A DNA stretch of 64,000 bases from Closterium sp. Naga37s-1 (Eukaryota; Streptophyta; Zygnematophyceae; Desmidiales; Closteriaceae): assembly GCA_947471745.1 (NCBI GenBank), contig CANJKZ010000822.1, positions 95,001-159,000 of the forward strand. Direction: 5' to 3'. The position numbers and the translations under genes are program-made. The notes under the pieces were generated by a model. The model worked only from the letters and a program-made list of their open reading frames with translations, did no database searches and was not told where the DNA came from. This document shows, one piece after another, positions 31,545-43,500 of this stretch. How positions within the stretch are numbered: the first letter of the stretch is position 1; each line of letters starts with the position of its first letter.

Positions 31545-34500
31545 ATGGGATCCGGCCGTCGAGCGGTGCTCCCTGCGGGGTCGCGAGTGGCATGCCTCGC
31601 TTCCTGGGATAACCTCTACCGTGAGTGAAATAGCATCTTTTTCTTGTATTTTTTATTTATTTGATTGTTTGATTCTTTTGGGCTATAATCGCTACTGTGG
31701 GTGATGAAAAATGCTGACAGCACTACGAGTCAGGAGCAGGGAAAAATAGCAAACTCAATCATTGGCGTAACAGTACAGTGCTTTTATTACTACCCATCTC
31801 AAGCTGATTACCCTCCCTCTTTCTCCTTGCAGACGCTGGAGAGGTGGTAACCACCAGACGTGCTGCTGATAGGGATGGCAAAGGGGCTGGTTCGGCACCA
31901 GGTTCGGAAGCAGCAGGAGCGGCGCATGCGAACAAAGGAGTTGAGCTCATAGATGCTTCTTCAGTGGAGTACTATATACACTACGTAGAATGTGAGCACT
32001 AATACTATACATTTATCTCTTTTTTTTTACTGTTGTATACTGTTTAAAGAGCTCTGTATACACTCTGTGTGTGAAATGTGACTTCTGCGAGCAGTAGAGT
32101 AACTGATACTACTGGTGCTGGCAGAAGCCGTCTGGACGAGCCACGCGTGGGTGGGGAGGGAGACCACCCAGTGGTCGTTTTTCCTGCCTTTGAACTTTCG
32201 CAAGCCCCAGCTTATCTTGGTCACTTTTCCGCTCCCCCCCCTCTTCCATGTCCCCATGCCGCCTTGCAAGGGAGGCAGACAACAAGCAACTGGACTAGTG
32301 GGTGGGGGAGAGCCGAGTGTGTATTTCCTTGGCACCTGAATATTCCGAATCTTCAACTTATCTTTTCCATGCTTTCGCTCCTCCTCCATTCCCTACCCCG
32401 TGCCGCCCTGCAAGGCATGCAGACAACAAGCGGCTGGACGAGTGGGTGGGGGAGAGCCGAGTGGAACCATGGACCACCATGGATGCCCATGAGGATGAGC
32501 ATGAGCATGACCATGGGTATGGGCATGACCATGTGCATGGGCATGTGCATGGACATGTGCATGGGCACGACCATAGCTATCATGATGACCTAAAATATGA
32601 TCATGATTTAAAGCATGATCAAGACTTAAAGCCTGATCATCATGTGCATGGCCATGTTCGTGAGCATCCCTACAACCACAGCCACAAGAATGAGCATGAG
32701 CATGATGAGCTTATCCGAAGCCACGGTCAAGGGCATGCTGACGTGGATGTCAAGAGGCGGGCTGAGCTGGCTGCTGACGTGGACACAGAGGCCCACTCCC
32801 CTGCTGCAGATGGTGAGACAGCGCTTTTCTTGCCTCTTCTTTTTACTTTCAAAAGACTGCATGTAAGCACTCGTGCTGCAAGTTATGCTGCCATGCGATG
32901 GTTTGTTCAAGATTATTGTGCTCCTAAGTGTTTTTAGTTCCTATTTTGGGGGCGCCTTAAGAATAGACTACTCTGGGCCCCCATTCATTGAAGCATGCTC
33001 TCCTGATTCTATGGCTGTTGTTGATTCTGAAAGGACCCAAGAGGAGACGCCTAGACATGCCTGACGCTCCTGCTGATCCAGGCCTGCAAGTAGGGACACT
33101 CCAGGCGGGTCAAAAGCTTGACACCAGGGCTGCTTCAGGGGTGAAAGGGGAACCCAGCTCTGCTGCTGCTGCTACTGCTGCTGCTGGTGTAGGTGTAGAG
33201 TCGGGAAGGGGGGGCAGGAATGTCGATCGAGCAGCAGCAAATAAGGGAGGCGAAGGAGGGGTGAAGGGGGCTGGTGGTGAGGAGGTAGGGGAGGATGCGG
33301 CTGCGTGGGAGCGGCAGATGCGAGTGAAGAATTTTGAGACGGTGGAGATCGGTGACCATGAGATTGACACGTGGTGAGTGTGGTTTGGGGGGTTGATGGA
33401 GGGAAGGCTAGCATATGGGGAGGCTGGTTGGGGTCTGGTTGGGGGGCTGGTTGGGGTCTGGTTGGGGGGCTGGTTGGGGTCTGGTTGGGGGGCTGGTTGG
33501 GGTCTGGTTGGGGGGCTGGTTGGGGTCTGGTTGGGGGGCTGGCTGGGGGGCTGGTTGGGGGTCTGGTTGGGGTCTGGTTGGGGGGCAGGTTGGGGGGCTG
33601 GTTGGGGGGCTGGTTGGGGGGCTGGTTGGGGGGCTGGTTGGGGGGCTGGTTGGGGGGCTGGTTGGGGGTCTGGTTGGGGGGAAGGTTGGGGGGCTGGTTG
33701 GGGTCTGGTTGGGGGGCAGGTTGGGGGGCTGGTTGGGGGGCTGGTTGGGGGGCTGGTTGGGGGTCTGGTTGGGGGGAAGGTTGGGGGGCTGGTTGGGGGT
33801 CTGGTTGGGGGGCTGGTTGGGGTCTGGTTGGGGGGCTGGTTGGGGTCTGGTTGGGGGTCTGGTTGGGGGGCTGGTTGGGGGTCTGGTTGGGGGGAAGGTT
33901 GGGGGGCTGGTTGGGGGTCTGGTTGGGGGGCTGGTTGGGGTCTGGTTGGGGGGCTGGTTGGGGTCTGGTTGGGGGTCTGGTTGGGGTCTGGTTGGGGGTC
34001 TGGTTGGGGTCTGGTTGGGGGGCTGGCTGGGGGGCTGGTTGGGGTCTGGTTGGGGGGCTGGTTGGGGGGAAGGTTGGGGGGCTGGTTGGGGTCTGGTTGG
34101 GGGGCAGGTTGGGGGGCTGGTTGGGGGGCTGGTTGGGGGGCTGGTTGGGGGTCTGGTTGGGGGGAAGGTTGGGGGGCTGGTTGGGGGTCTGGTTGGGGGG
34201 AAGGTTGGGGGGCTGGTTGGGGTCTGGTTGGGGGGCAGGTTGGGGGGCTGGTTGGGGGGCTGGTTGGGGGGCTGGTTGGGGGTCTGGTTGGGGGGAAGGT
34301 TGGGGGGCTGGTTGGGGGTCTGGTTGGGGGGCTGGTTGGGGTCTGGTTGGGGGGCTGGTTGGGGTCTGGTTGGGGGTCTGGTTGGGGTCTGGTTGGGGGT
34401 CTGGTTGGGGTCTGGTTGGGGGGCTGGCTGGGGGGCTGGTTGGGGTCTGGTTGGGGGGCTGGCTGGGGGGCTGGTTGGGGTCTGGTTGGGGGTCTGGTTG

Positions 34501-37500
34501 GGGGGCAGGTTGGGGGGCTGGTTGGGGGGCTGGTTGGGGGGCTGGTTGGGGGGCTGGTTGGGGGGCTGGTTGGGGGGCTGGTTGGGGGGCTGGTTGGGGG
34601 GCTGGTTGGGGGCTGGTTGGGAGGCTGGTTGGGGTCTGGTTGGGGGGCAGGTTGGGGGGCTGGTTGGGGGGCTGGTTGGGGGGCTGGTTGGGGGGCTGGT
34701 TGGGGGGCTGGTTGGGGGGAAGGTTGGGGGGCTGGTTGGGGGTCTGGTTGGGGGTCTGGTTGGGGTCTGGTTGGGGGGCAGGTTGGGGGGCTGGTTGGGG
34801 GGCTGGTTGGGGGGCTGGTTGGGGGGCTGGTTGGGGGGCTGGTTGGGGGGCTGGTTGGGGTCTGGTTGGGGGTCTGGTTGGGGGGCAGGTTGGGGGGCTG
34901 GTTGGGGGGCTGGTTGGGGGGCTGGTTGGGGGGCTGGTTGGGGGGCTGGTTGGGGGGCTGGTTGGGGGGCTGGTTGGGGGGCTGGTTGGGGGCTGGTTGG
35001 GGGGCTGGTTGGGGGGCTGGTTGGGGGTCTGGTTGGGGGGAAGGTTGGGGGTCTGGTTGGGGGTCTGGTTGGGGTCTGGTTGGGGGGCAGGTTGGGGGGC
35101 TGGTTGGGGGGCTGGTTGGGGGGCTGGTTGGGGGGCTGGTTGGGGTCTGGTTGGGGGTCTGGTTGGGGGGCAGGTTGGGGGGCTGGTTGGGGGGCTGGTT
35201 GGGGTCTGGTTGGGGGGCTGGCTGGGGGGCTGGTTGGGGTCTGGTTGGGGGGCTGGCTGGGGGGCTGGTTGGGGTCTGGTTGGGGGGCTGGCTGGGGGGC
35301 TGGTTGGGGTCTGGTTGGGGGGCTGGCTGGGGGGCTGGTTGGGGTCTGGTTGGGGGGCTGGCTGGGGGGCTGGTTGGGGTCTGGTTGGGGGGCTGGCTGG
35401 GGGGCTGGTTGGGGTCTGGTTGGGGGGCTGGCTGGGGGGCTGGTTGGGGTCTGGTTGGGGGTCTGGTTGGGGGGCAGGTTGGGGGGCTGGTTGGGGGTCT
35501 GGTTGGGGGGAAGGTTGGGGGTCTGGTTGGGGGTCTGGTTGGGGTCTGGTTGGGGGGCAGGTTGGGGGGCTGGTTGGGGGGCTGGTTGGGGGGCTGGTTG
35601 GGGGGCTGGTTGGGGGGCTGGTTGGGGGGCTGGTTGGGGGTCTGGTTGGGGGGAAGGTTGGGGGGCTGGTTGGGGTCTGGTTGGGGGGCAGGTTGGGGGG
35701 CTGGTTGGGGGGCTGGTTGGGGGGCTGGTTGGGGGTCTGGTTGGGGGGAAGGTTGGGGGTCTGGTTGGGGGTCTGGTTGGGGTCTGGTTGGGGGGCAGGT
35801 TGGGGGGCTGGTTGGGAGGCTGGTTGGGGGCTGGTTGGGGGCTGGTTGGGGGCTGGTTGGGGGGCTGGTTGGGGGGCAGGTTGGGGGTCTGGTTGGGGGG
35901 AAGGTTGGGGGTCTGGTTGGGAGGCTGGTTGGGGGCTGGTTGGGGGCTGGTTGGGGGCTGGTTGGGGGGCTGGTTGGGGGGCTGGTTGGGGGTCTGGTTG
36001 GGGTCTGGTTGGGAGGCTGGTTGGGGTCTGGTTGGGGGGCAGGTTGGGGGGCTGGTTGGGGGGCTGGTTGGGGGGCTGGTTGGGGGGCTGGTTGGGGGGC
36101 TGGTTGGGGGGAAGGTTGGGGGGCTGGTTGGGGGTCTGGTTGGGGGTCTGGTTGGGGTCTGGTTGGGGGGCAGGTTGGGGGGCTGGTTGGGGGGCTGGTT
36201 GGGGGGCTGGTTGGGGGGCTGGTTGGGGGGCTGGTTGGGGGGCTGGTTGGGGTCTGGTTGGGGGTCTGGTTGGGGGGCAGGTTGGGGGGCTGGTTGGGGG
36301 GCTGGTTGGGGGGCTGGTTGGGGGGCTGGTTGGGGGGCTGGTTGGGGGGCTGGTTGGGGGGCTGGTTGGGGGGCTGGTTGGGGGCTGGTTGGGGGGCTGG
36401 TTGGGGGGCTGGTTGGGGGTCTGGTTGGGGGGAAGGTTGGGGGTCTGGTTGGGGGTCTGGTTGGGGTCTGGTTGGGGGGCAGGTTGGGGGGCTGGTTGGG
36501 GGGCTGGTTGGGGGGCTGGTTGGGGGGCTGGTTGGGGTCTGGTTGGGGGTCTGGTTGGGGGGCAGGTTGGGGGGCTGGTTGGGGGGCTGGTTGGGGGGCT
36601 GGTTGGGGGGCTGGTTGGGGGGCTGGTTGGGGGGCTGGTTGGGGGGCTGGTTGGGGGGCTGGTTGGGGGGCTGGTTGGGGTCTGGTTGGGGGGCTGGCTG
36701 GGGGGCTGGTTGGGGTCTGGTTGGGGGGCTGGCTGGGGGGCTGGTTGGGGTCTGGTTGGGGGGCTGGCTGGGGGGCTGGTTGGGGTCTGGTTGGGGGGCT
36801 GGCTGGGGGGCTGGTTGGGGTCTGGTTGGGGGGCTGGCTGGGGGGCTGGTTGGGGTCTGGTTGGGGGGCTGGCTGGGGGGCTGGTTGGGGTCTGGTTGGG
36901 GGGCTGGCTGGGGGGCTGGTTGGGGTCTGGTTGGGGGTCTGGTTGGGGGGCAGGTTGGGGGGCTGGTTGGGGGTCTGGTTGGGGGGAAGGTTGGGGGTCT
37001 GGTTGGGGGTCTGGTTGGGGTCTGGTTGGGGGGCAGGTTGGGGGGCTGGTTGGGGGGCTGGTTGGGGGGCTGGTTGGGGGGCTGGTTGGGGGGCTGGTTG
37101 GGGGGCTGGTTGGGGGTCTGGTTGGGGGGAAGGTTGGGGGGCTGGTTGGGGTCTGGTTGGGGGGCAGGTTGGGGGGCTGGTTGGGGGGCTGGTTGGGGGG
37201 CTGGTTGGGGGTCTGGTTGGGGGGAAGGTTGGGGGTCTGGTTGGGGGTCTGGTTGGGGTCTGGTTGGGGGGCAGGTTGGGGGGCTGGTTGGGAGGCTGGT
37301 TGGGGGCTGGTTGGGGGCTGGTTGGGGGCTGGTTGGGGGGCTGGTTGGGGGGCAGGTTGGGGGTCTGGTTGGGGGGAAGGTTGGGGGTCTGGTTGGGAGG
37401 CTGGTTGGGGGCTGGTTGGGGGCTGGTTGGGGGCTGGTTGGGGGGCTGGTTGGGGGGCTGGTTGGGGGTCTGGTTGGGGTCTGGTTGGGAGGCTGGTTGG

Positions 37501-40500
37501 GGTCTGGTTGGGGGGCAGGTTGGGGGGCTGGTTGGGGGGCTGGTTGGGGGGCTGGTTGGGGGGCTGGTTGGGGGGCTGGTTGGGGGGAAGGTTGGGGGGC
37601 TGGTTGGGGGTCTGGTTGGGGGTCTGGTTGGGGTCTGGTTGGGGGGCAGGTTGGGGGGCTGGTTGGGGGGCTGGTTGGGGGGCTGGTTGGGGGGCTGGTT
37701 GGGGGGCTGGTTGGGGGGCTGGTTGGGGTCTGGTTGGGGGTCTGGTTGGGGGGCAGGTTGGGGGGCTGGTTGGGGGGCTGGTTGGGGGGCTGGTTGGGGG
37801 GCTGGTTGGGGGGCTGGTTGGGGGGCTGGTTGGGGGGCTGGTTGGGGGGCTGGTTGGGGGCTGGTTGGGGGGCTGGTTGGGGGGCTGGTTGGGGGTCTGG
37901 TTGGGGGGAAGGTTGGGGGTCTGGTTGGGGGTCTGGGGGGTCTGGTTGGGGGGCAGGTTGGGGGGCTGGTTGGGGGGCTGGTTGGGGGGCTGGTTGGGGG
38001 GCTGGTTGGGGTCTGGTTGGGGGTCTGGTTGGGGGGCAGGTTGGGGGGCTGGTTGGGGGGCTGGTTGGGGGGCTGGTTGGGGGGCTGGTTGGGGGGCTGG
38101 TTGGGGGGCTGGTTGGGGGGCTGGTTGGGGGGCTGGTTGGGGGGCTGGTTGGGGGCTGGTTGGGGGGCTGGTTGGGGGTCTGGTTGGGGGGAAGGTTGGG
38201 GGTCTGGTTGGGGGCTGGTTGGGGGGCTGGTTGGGGGGCTGGTTGGGGGTCTGGTTGGGGGGAAGGTTGGGGGGCTGGTTGGGGGGCTGGTTGGGGGTCT
38301 GGTTGGGGGCTGGTTGGGGGGCTGGTTGGGGGTCTGGTTGGGGGGAAGGTTGGGGGTCTGGTTGGGGGTCTGGTTGGGGGGCAGGTTGGGGGGCTGGTTG
38401 GGGGGCTGGTTGGGGGGCTGGTTGGGGGGCTGGTTGGGGGGCTGGTTGGGGGGCTGGTTGGGGGTCTGGTTGGGGGGAAGGTTGGGGGGCTGGTTGGGGT
38501 CTGGTTGGGGGGCAGGTTGGGGGGCTGGTTGGGGGGCTGGTTGGGGGGCTGGTTGGGGGGCTGGTTGGGGGGCTGGTTGGGGGTCTGGTTGGGGGGAAGG
38601 TTGGGGGTCTGGTTGGGGGTCTGGTTGGGGTCTGGTTGGGGGGCAGGTTGGGGGGCTGGTTGGGAGGCTGGTTGGGGGCTGGTTGGGGGCTGGTTGGGGG
38701 CTGGTTGGGGGGCTGGTTGGGGGGCAGGTTGGGGGTCTGGTTGGGGGGAAGGTTGGGGGTCTGGTTGGGAGGCTGGTTGGGGGCTGGTTGGGGGCTGGTT
38801 GGGGGCTGGTTGGGGGGCTGGTTGGGGGGCTGGTTGGGGGTCTGGTTGGGGTCTGGTTTGGAGGCTGGTTGGGGTCTGGTTGGGGGGCAGGTTTGGGGGC
38901 TGGTTGGGGGGCTGATTGGGGGGCTGGTTGGGGGGCTGGTTGGGGGGCTGGTTGGGGGGAAGGTTGGGGGGCTGGTTGGGGGGCTGGTTGGGGGTCTGGT
39001 TGGGGGTCTGGTTGGGGTCTGGTTGGGGGGCAGGTTGGGGGGCTGGTTGGGGGGCTGGTTGGGGGGCTGGTTGGGGGGCTGGTTGGGGGGCTGGTTGGGG
39101 GGCTGGTTGGGGTCTGGTTGGGGGGCAGGTTGGGGGGCTGGTTGGGGGGCTGGTTGGGGGGCTGGTTGGGGGGCTGGTTGGGGGGCTGGTTGGGGGGCTG
39201 GTTGGGGGTCTGGTTGGGGGGAAGGTTGGGGGGCTGGTTGGGGGGCTGGTTGGGGTCTGGTTGGGGGTCTGGTTGGGGGGAAGGTTGGGGGTCTGGTTGG
39301 GGGTCTGGTTGGGGTCTGGTTGGGGGGCAGGTTGGGGGGCTGGTTGGGGGTCTGGTTGGGGGGCTGGTTGGGGGGCTGGTTGGGGTCTGGTTGGGGGGCA
39401 GGTTGGGGGGCTGGTTGGGGGGCTGGTTGGGGGGCTGGTTGGGGGGCTGGTTGGGGGTCTGGTTGGGGGGAAGGTTGGGGGGCTGGTTGGGGTCTGGTTG
39501 GGGGGCAGGTTGGGGGGCTGGTTGGGGGGCTGGTTGGGGGGCTGGTTGGGGGGCTGGTTGGGGGGCTGGTTGGGGGTCTGGTTGGGGGGAAGGTTGGGGG
39601 TCTGGTTGGGGGTCTGGTTGGGGTCTGGTTGGGGGGCAGGTTGGGGGGCTGGTTGGGAGGCTGGTTGGGGGCTGGTTGGGGGCTGGTTGGGGGCTGGTTG
39701 GGGGGCTGGTTGGGGGGCAGGTTGGGGGTCTGGTTGGGGGGAAGGTTGGGGGTCTGGTTGGGAGGCTGGTTGGGGGCTGGTTGGGGGCTGGTTGGGGGCT
39801 GGTTGGGGGGCTGGTTGGGGGGCTGGTTGGGGGTCTGGTTGGGGTCTGGTTGGGAGGCTGGTTGGGGTCTGGTTGGGGGGCAGGTTGGGGGGCTGGTTGG
39901 GGGGCTGGTTGGGGGGCTGGTTGGGGGGCTGGTTGGGGGGCTGGTTGGGGGGAAGGTTGGGGGGCTGGTTGGGGGGCTGGTTGGGGGGCTGGTTGGGGGG
40001 CTGGTTGGGGGTCTGGTAAAAGTGCAGCTCCATTGAAATGGCAGATGCGAGTGAAGAATGTTTAGACTGTGGAGATTGGTGACCATGATATTGACACTTG
40101 GTGAGTGCGGTGGAATAGGGGTGAGAGGGGTAGAGTGTGGTTGAGGATGCAGCTGTGTTGGAATGGCAGATGCGATGCGAGTGAAGAATGTTGAGACGGT
40201 GGAAATTGATGGCCATGAGATTGACTCGTGGTGAGTTTGGGATAGGTTGGGGTGTGAGGGCGGGGAGGTCTGCAGGCAGGGGTGGCTGGCTGGGAGGCAG
40301 GTAAGGATGCAGCTGCATTGGAGCGGCAGATGCGGTGACCATGAGATTGTCTCGTGGTGAGTGTGGGATAGATAGGGGTGAGGCGGCGGGGAGGTGGGCA
40401 GGGGGAGAGGTTGGTTGGGGTGAGGGTGCAGCTCCATTGATAGGCATATGCATGTGAGGAATGTGGGGAGGTTGAGGATGGTGACCATGAGAGTGACACG

Positions 40501-43500
40501 TGGTGAGTGCAGAAGGAGCGAGAAGGTGGGAAGGTGGGCACTTGAGAGTGACACCGTCTGTCTGGTCTCTCAGCAAGCTCCATAATGTTGCTGTTTTGAT
40601 ATGAAGCTGTCAGCTGTTACATCAATTGTTTCAGCAATTGTTACATCGATTGTTGCAACTTTTGGCAGGTACTTTTCCCCATATCCACCGCACCTAACCA
40701 ACACGGGTCGTCTCTTCATCTGTGATGCCTGCCTCAAGTACTCCACCACTCCCACCGCCTACGAGCGACATCTGGTGAGTCAAAACCTAGAACCTCAAAC
40801 TTTGAGACCTTGAGCCTTGAACCCTTCACCCTGATTCCTCAACGCAAAACCCAATCCTCACCAACACGGGTCCTCTCTTCATCTGTGACGCCTGCCTCAA
40901 GGACTCCACCACTCCCACCGCCTACGAGCGACACCTGGTGAGTTGAAACCCAAGTCCTGAAACCCTAGCCGTACCACCTGCACGTCTCTTCATTCATCTG
41001 TGACGCCTGCCTCAAGTACTCCACCACTCCCACAACATACAAGCGACACCTGGTGAGTGGAAATCTAAGACCCCAAATATTAATTCGCCGTGACCCTTAA
41101 ACCCTTCACACTTATTCCTAAGCCCGAAGCCCCATTCTCACCAGCACGGGTCGTCTCTTCATATGTGACGCTTGTCTCAAGTACTCCAGCACTCCCACCG
41201 CCTACGAGCGACACATGGTGAGTGGAAACCCCGAAACCCCGAAACCCCGGACTGCAATCTCTGCTGAAGATTAAACCAAAACCTCATACCCAGAATTCCA
41301 GGCTCCCTTTGAGTGCATTCCCTGTCCTGTCTCTTAAATCCCAATCGAATGAACCAAGCAGGCCAAGTGTCAGCAGGTCATCCCGCCAGGAGAGGAGGTT
41401 TACCGTGCCAGGCTCGTCCCTCCCGCCCCTACTGGCCCCACCGCTGCACTTCCTCCTGCCTGTGAGCCTGCTGCTGGTAACCCCATTCGTCCTCCATGTA
41501 ACCCTCCTGCAGTCACGCTTTCTCTTGCTGCCTGCTGTGCCTGCCCCTGCTGCCACACTTGCCCCTGCAGCAGAAGCGTAGTGTGATGGGTCTGTTTTTG
41601 AGGCGCCTGAACAATACATGCTTCCTGTCATGCCTTTCCATGCAGCAGGCGCATGTGAGAGGGGCGAAGGCATACAAGAGTGCAAACCGATGGCCGAACG
41701 GGAAGGCGGGAGCGGTGGAGATGGGCGTGGGGAAGGTTCAGAGGCATGTGGAGGTGTGGTGGTTGCTGCTGGGGAGGGTGTTGCTGCTGGTAGTGCTCGG
41801 GTGGATGGCAATTTGGCTGCTTCGGCAGCTGCTGCTGCTGTCGCAGCTGCGGCAGCAGCAGGACATGCAGCAGTCGTAGGTGTGGGGATGGGAGGAGGGG
41901 GAAGAGGAGGGGAAGGAGGAGGGAGAAGGGAGGGGAGTGAGACAGGGACGGCAGCTACAGGGACGGAAACAGCTGCTGCAGCAGAAGCGTTTGCGGGGCT
42001 GCAATTTAGAGTACCAGGGGGGGGCGTGGGAGTGGGAGGAGGGGACGATGGAACTTCTGGTTCTGATGCTGCTGCTGCCCCTGCTGCTACTGGTTCGGAT
42101 GCCAAGGATGCTGACCTGGAAAGGGGCCCTGCTGACGTGGCTGGCATGGGCAACAGTGTGTCTGCCAGGGATGCTGACGTGGACAGGAAGGGCAGTGCGC
42201 GGAAACAGGAGGGAGAGGGAGGGAAGGGAGAGGGTGTGAAGGGAGAGGCTGGGAGGGATGGAAGTGGGAAGGAAGGAAGTAGGAAGGGAGAAGGTGGGGT
42301 GGGAGAAGGTGGGGAGGGAAGTGAGGCCAAGGGTGAGGCGCAGGGGCAGGAGAGGGGGGGGTCAGTTGGAGGACGGAAGGATGCAGAAAGCAAGGGGTTT
42401 GATGCGGTTCAGACGGATGCAGAGAGGCGGGGTGATGGAGGAAGGGAAGAAGGAGGGGTTAGAAAGGCAGAGGAAGGAGGAGGAAAGGAAACCGGTGGCA
42501 GTGGTAGTGGTGGTGATGGTGGCGGTGGAGGTGGCAGCGGCATGCTGCATGTGTTCAGGGTGGATCCAGCTCATGCAAAGCTGTACTGCCAGGTGAGTGA
42601 AGTGTGGGTGCGGTGCAGTGGGCAGGGAAGTTCACAAGGGGAAGAGATGGTGGTGGAGAGGGAGGGGGCACAGGCTGCATGTGTTCAGGGTCGATCCAAC
42701 CCATCCAAAGCTGTACTGGCAGGTGAATATGGGGAAAGGGAAATATGGGAGGGTAGATGTGGGAGTGGGAGGGTATATGGGGGATTATGGGAAGGGGAAT
42801 GATTAAAGGGAGAGACAGTGGTGGCGGTGTTGGTAGCAGTGGTGGATATTGCATGTTGCATGGCCACGAGTGTCCCATCAACTTTTGAGGCGCCTCAAAA
42901 GGGGGAGACAATGGTTGCAGTGTTGGTTGGTAGCAGTGGTGGATGTTACATGCTGCATGGCCACGAGTGTCCCATCAACCTCCTCTGCTGCTCCTTTCCC
43001 TTCACCACACCTTCTTACCCCTTGTCTGCAGTGCCTCTCCCTACTGGGCAAGCTCTTTCTGGAGCACAAGCCACGGGTGTACATGGTAGAGGGGCACATG
43101 GTACATGGTTAACCATTACAGCATCCCCTTTCATACTTATCCTCCTCTCTTCCTTCTCCTTATCCCCCTCAGTGCCTGTCCCTCCTGGGAAAGCTCTTTC
43201 TGGAGCACAAGCCGCGGGTGTACACCGTTGAGGGTCACACCTTCTACGTTCTCACAAGGGGTTCTGACACTTGGCACACTCTCATTGGCTACTTTGCCAT
43301 TGTAAGGATCATAGCGCTTCTGCTTTCATCAATAAGAATACCAATGCTGACAATGAGCACTCTATTGCCTTCAACTCTATCTGAACCAATGTCGAGCACT
43401 CTCATCATTCCATCATATCTGATAGTTATCCAGTGTCTCTTCTTCCCCTTCTTCTTCCCATTCACCTTCCCCTTACCCTTCCCCTTCACCTTCACCTTCC

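Noticed and set aside
33110..40576. Open frames of 1,845-2,488 codons on both strands (Pro/Gln/Asn-rich or Gly/Trp/Leu-rich proteins)
   Set aside because: They are stop-free translations of the 12-bp satellite; all plus frames and two minus frames are open at once, and the array lies in an intron of the MYST gene.
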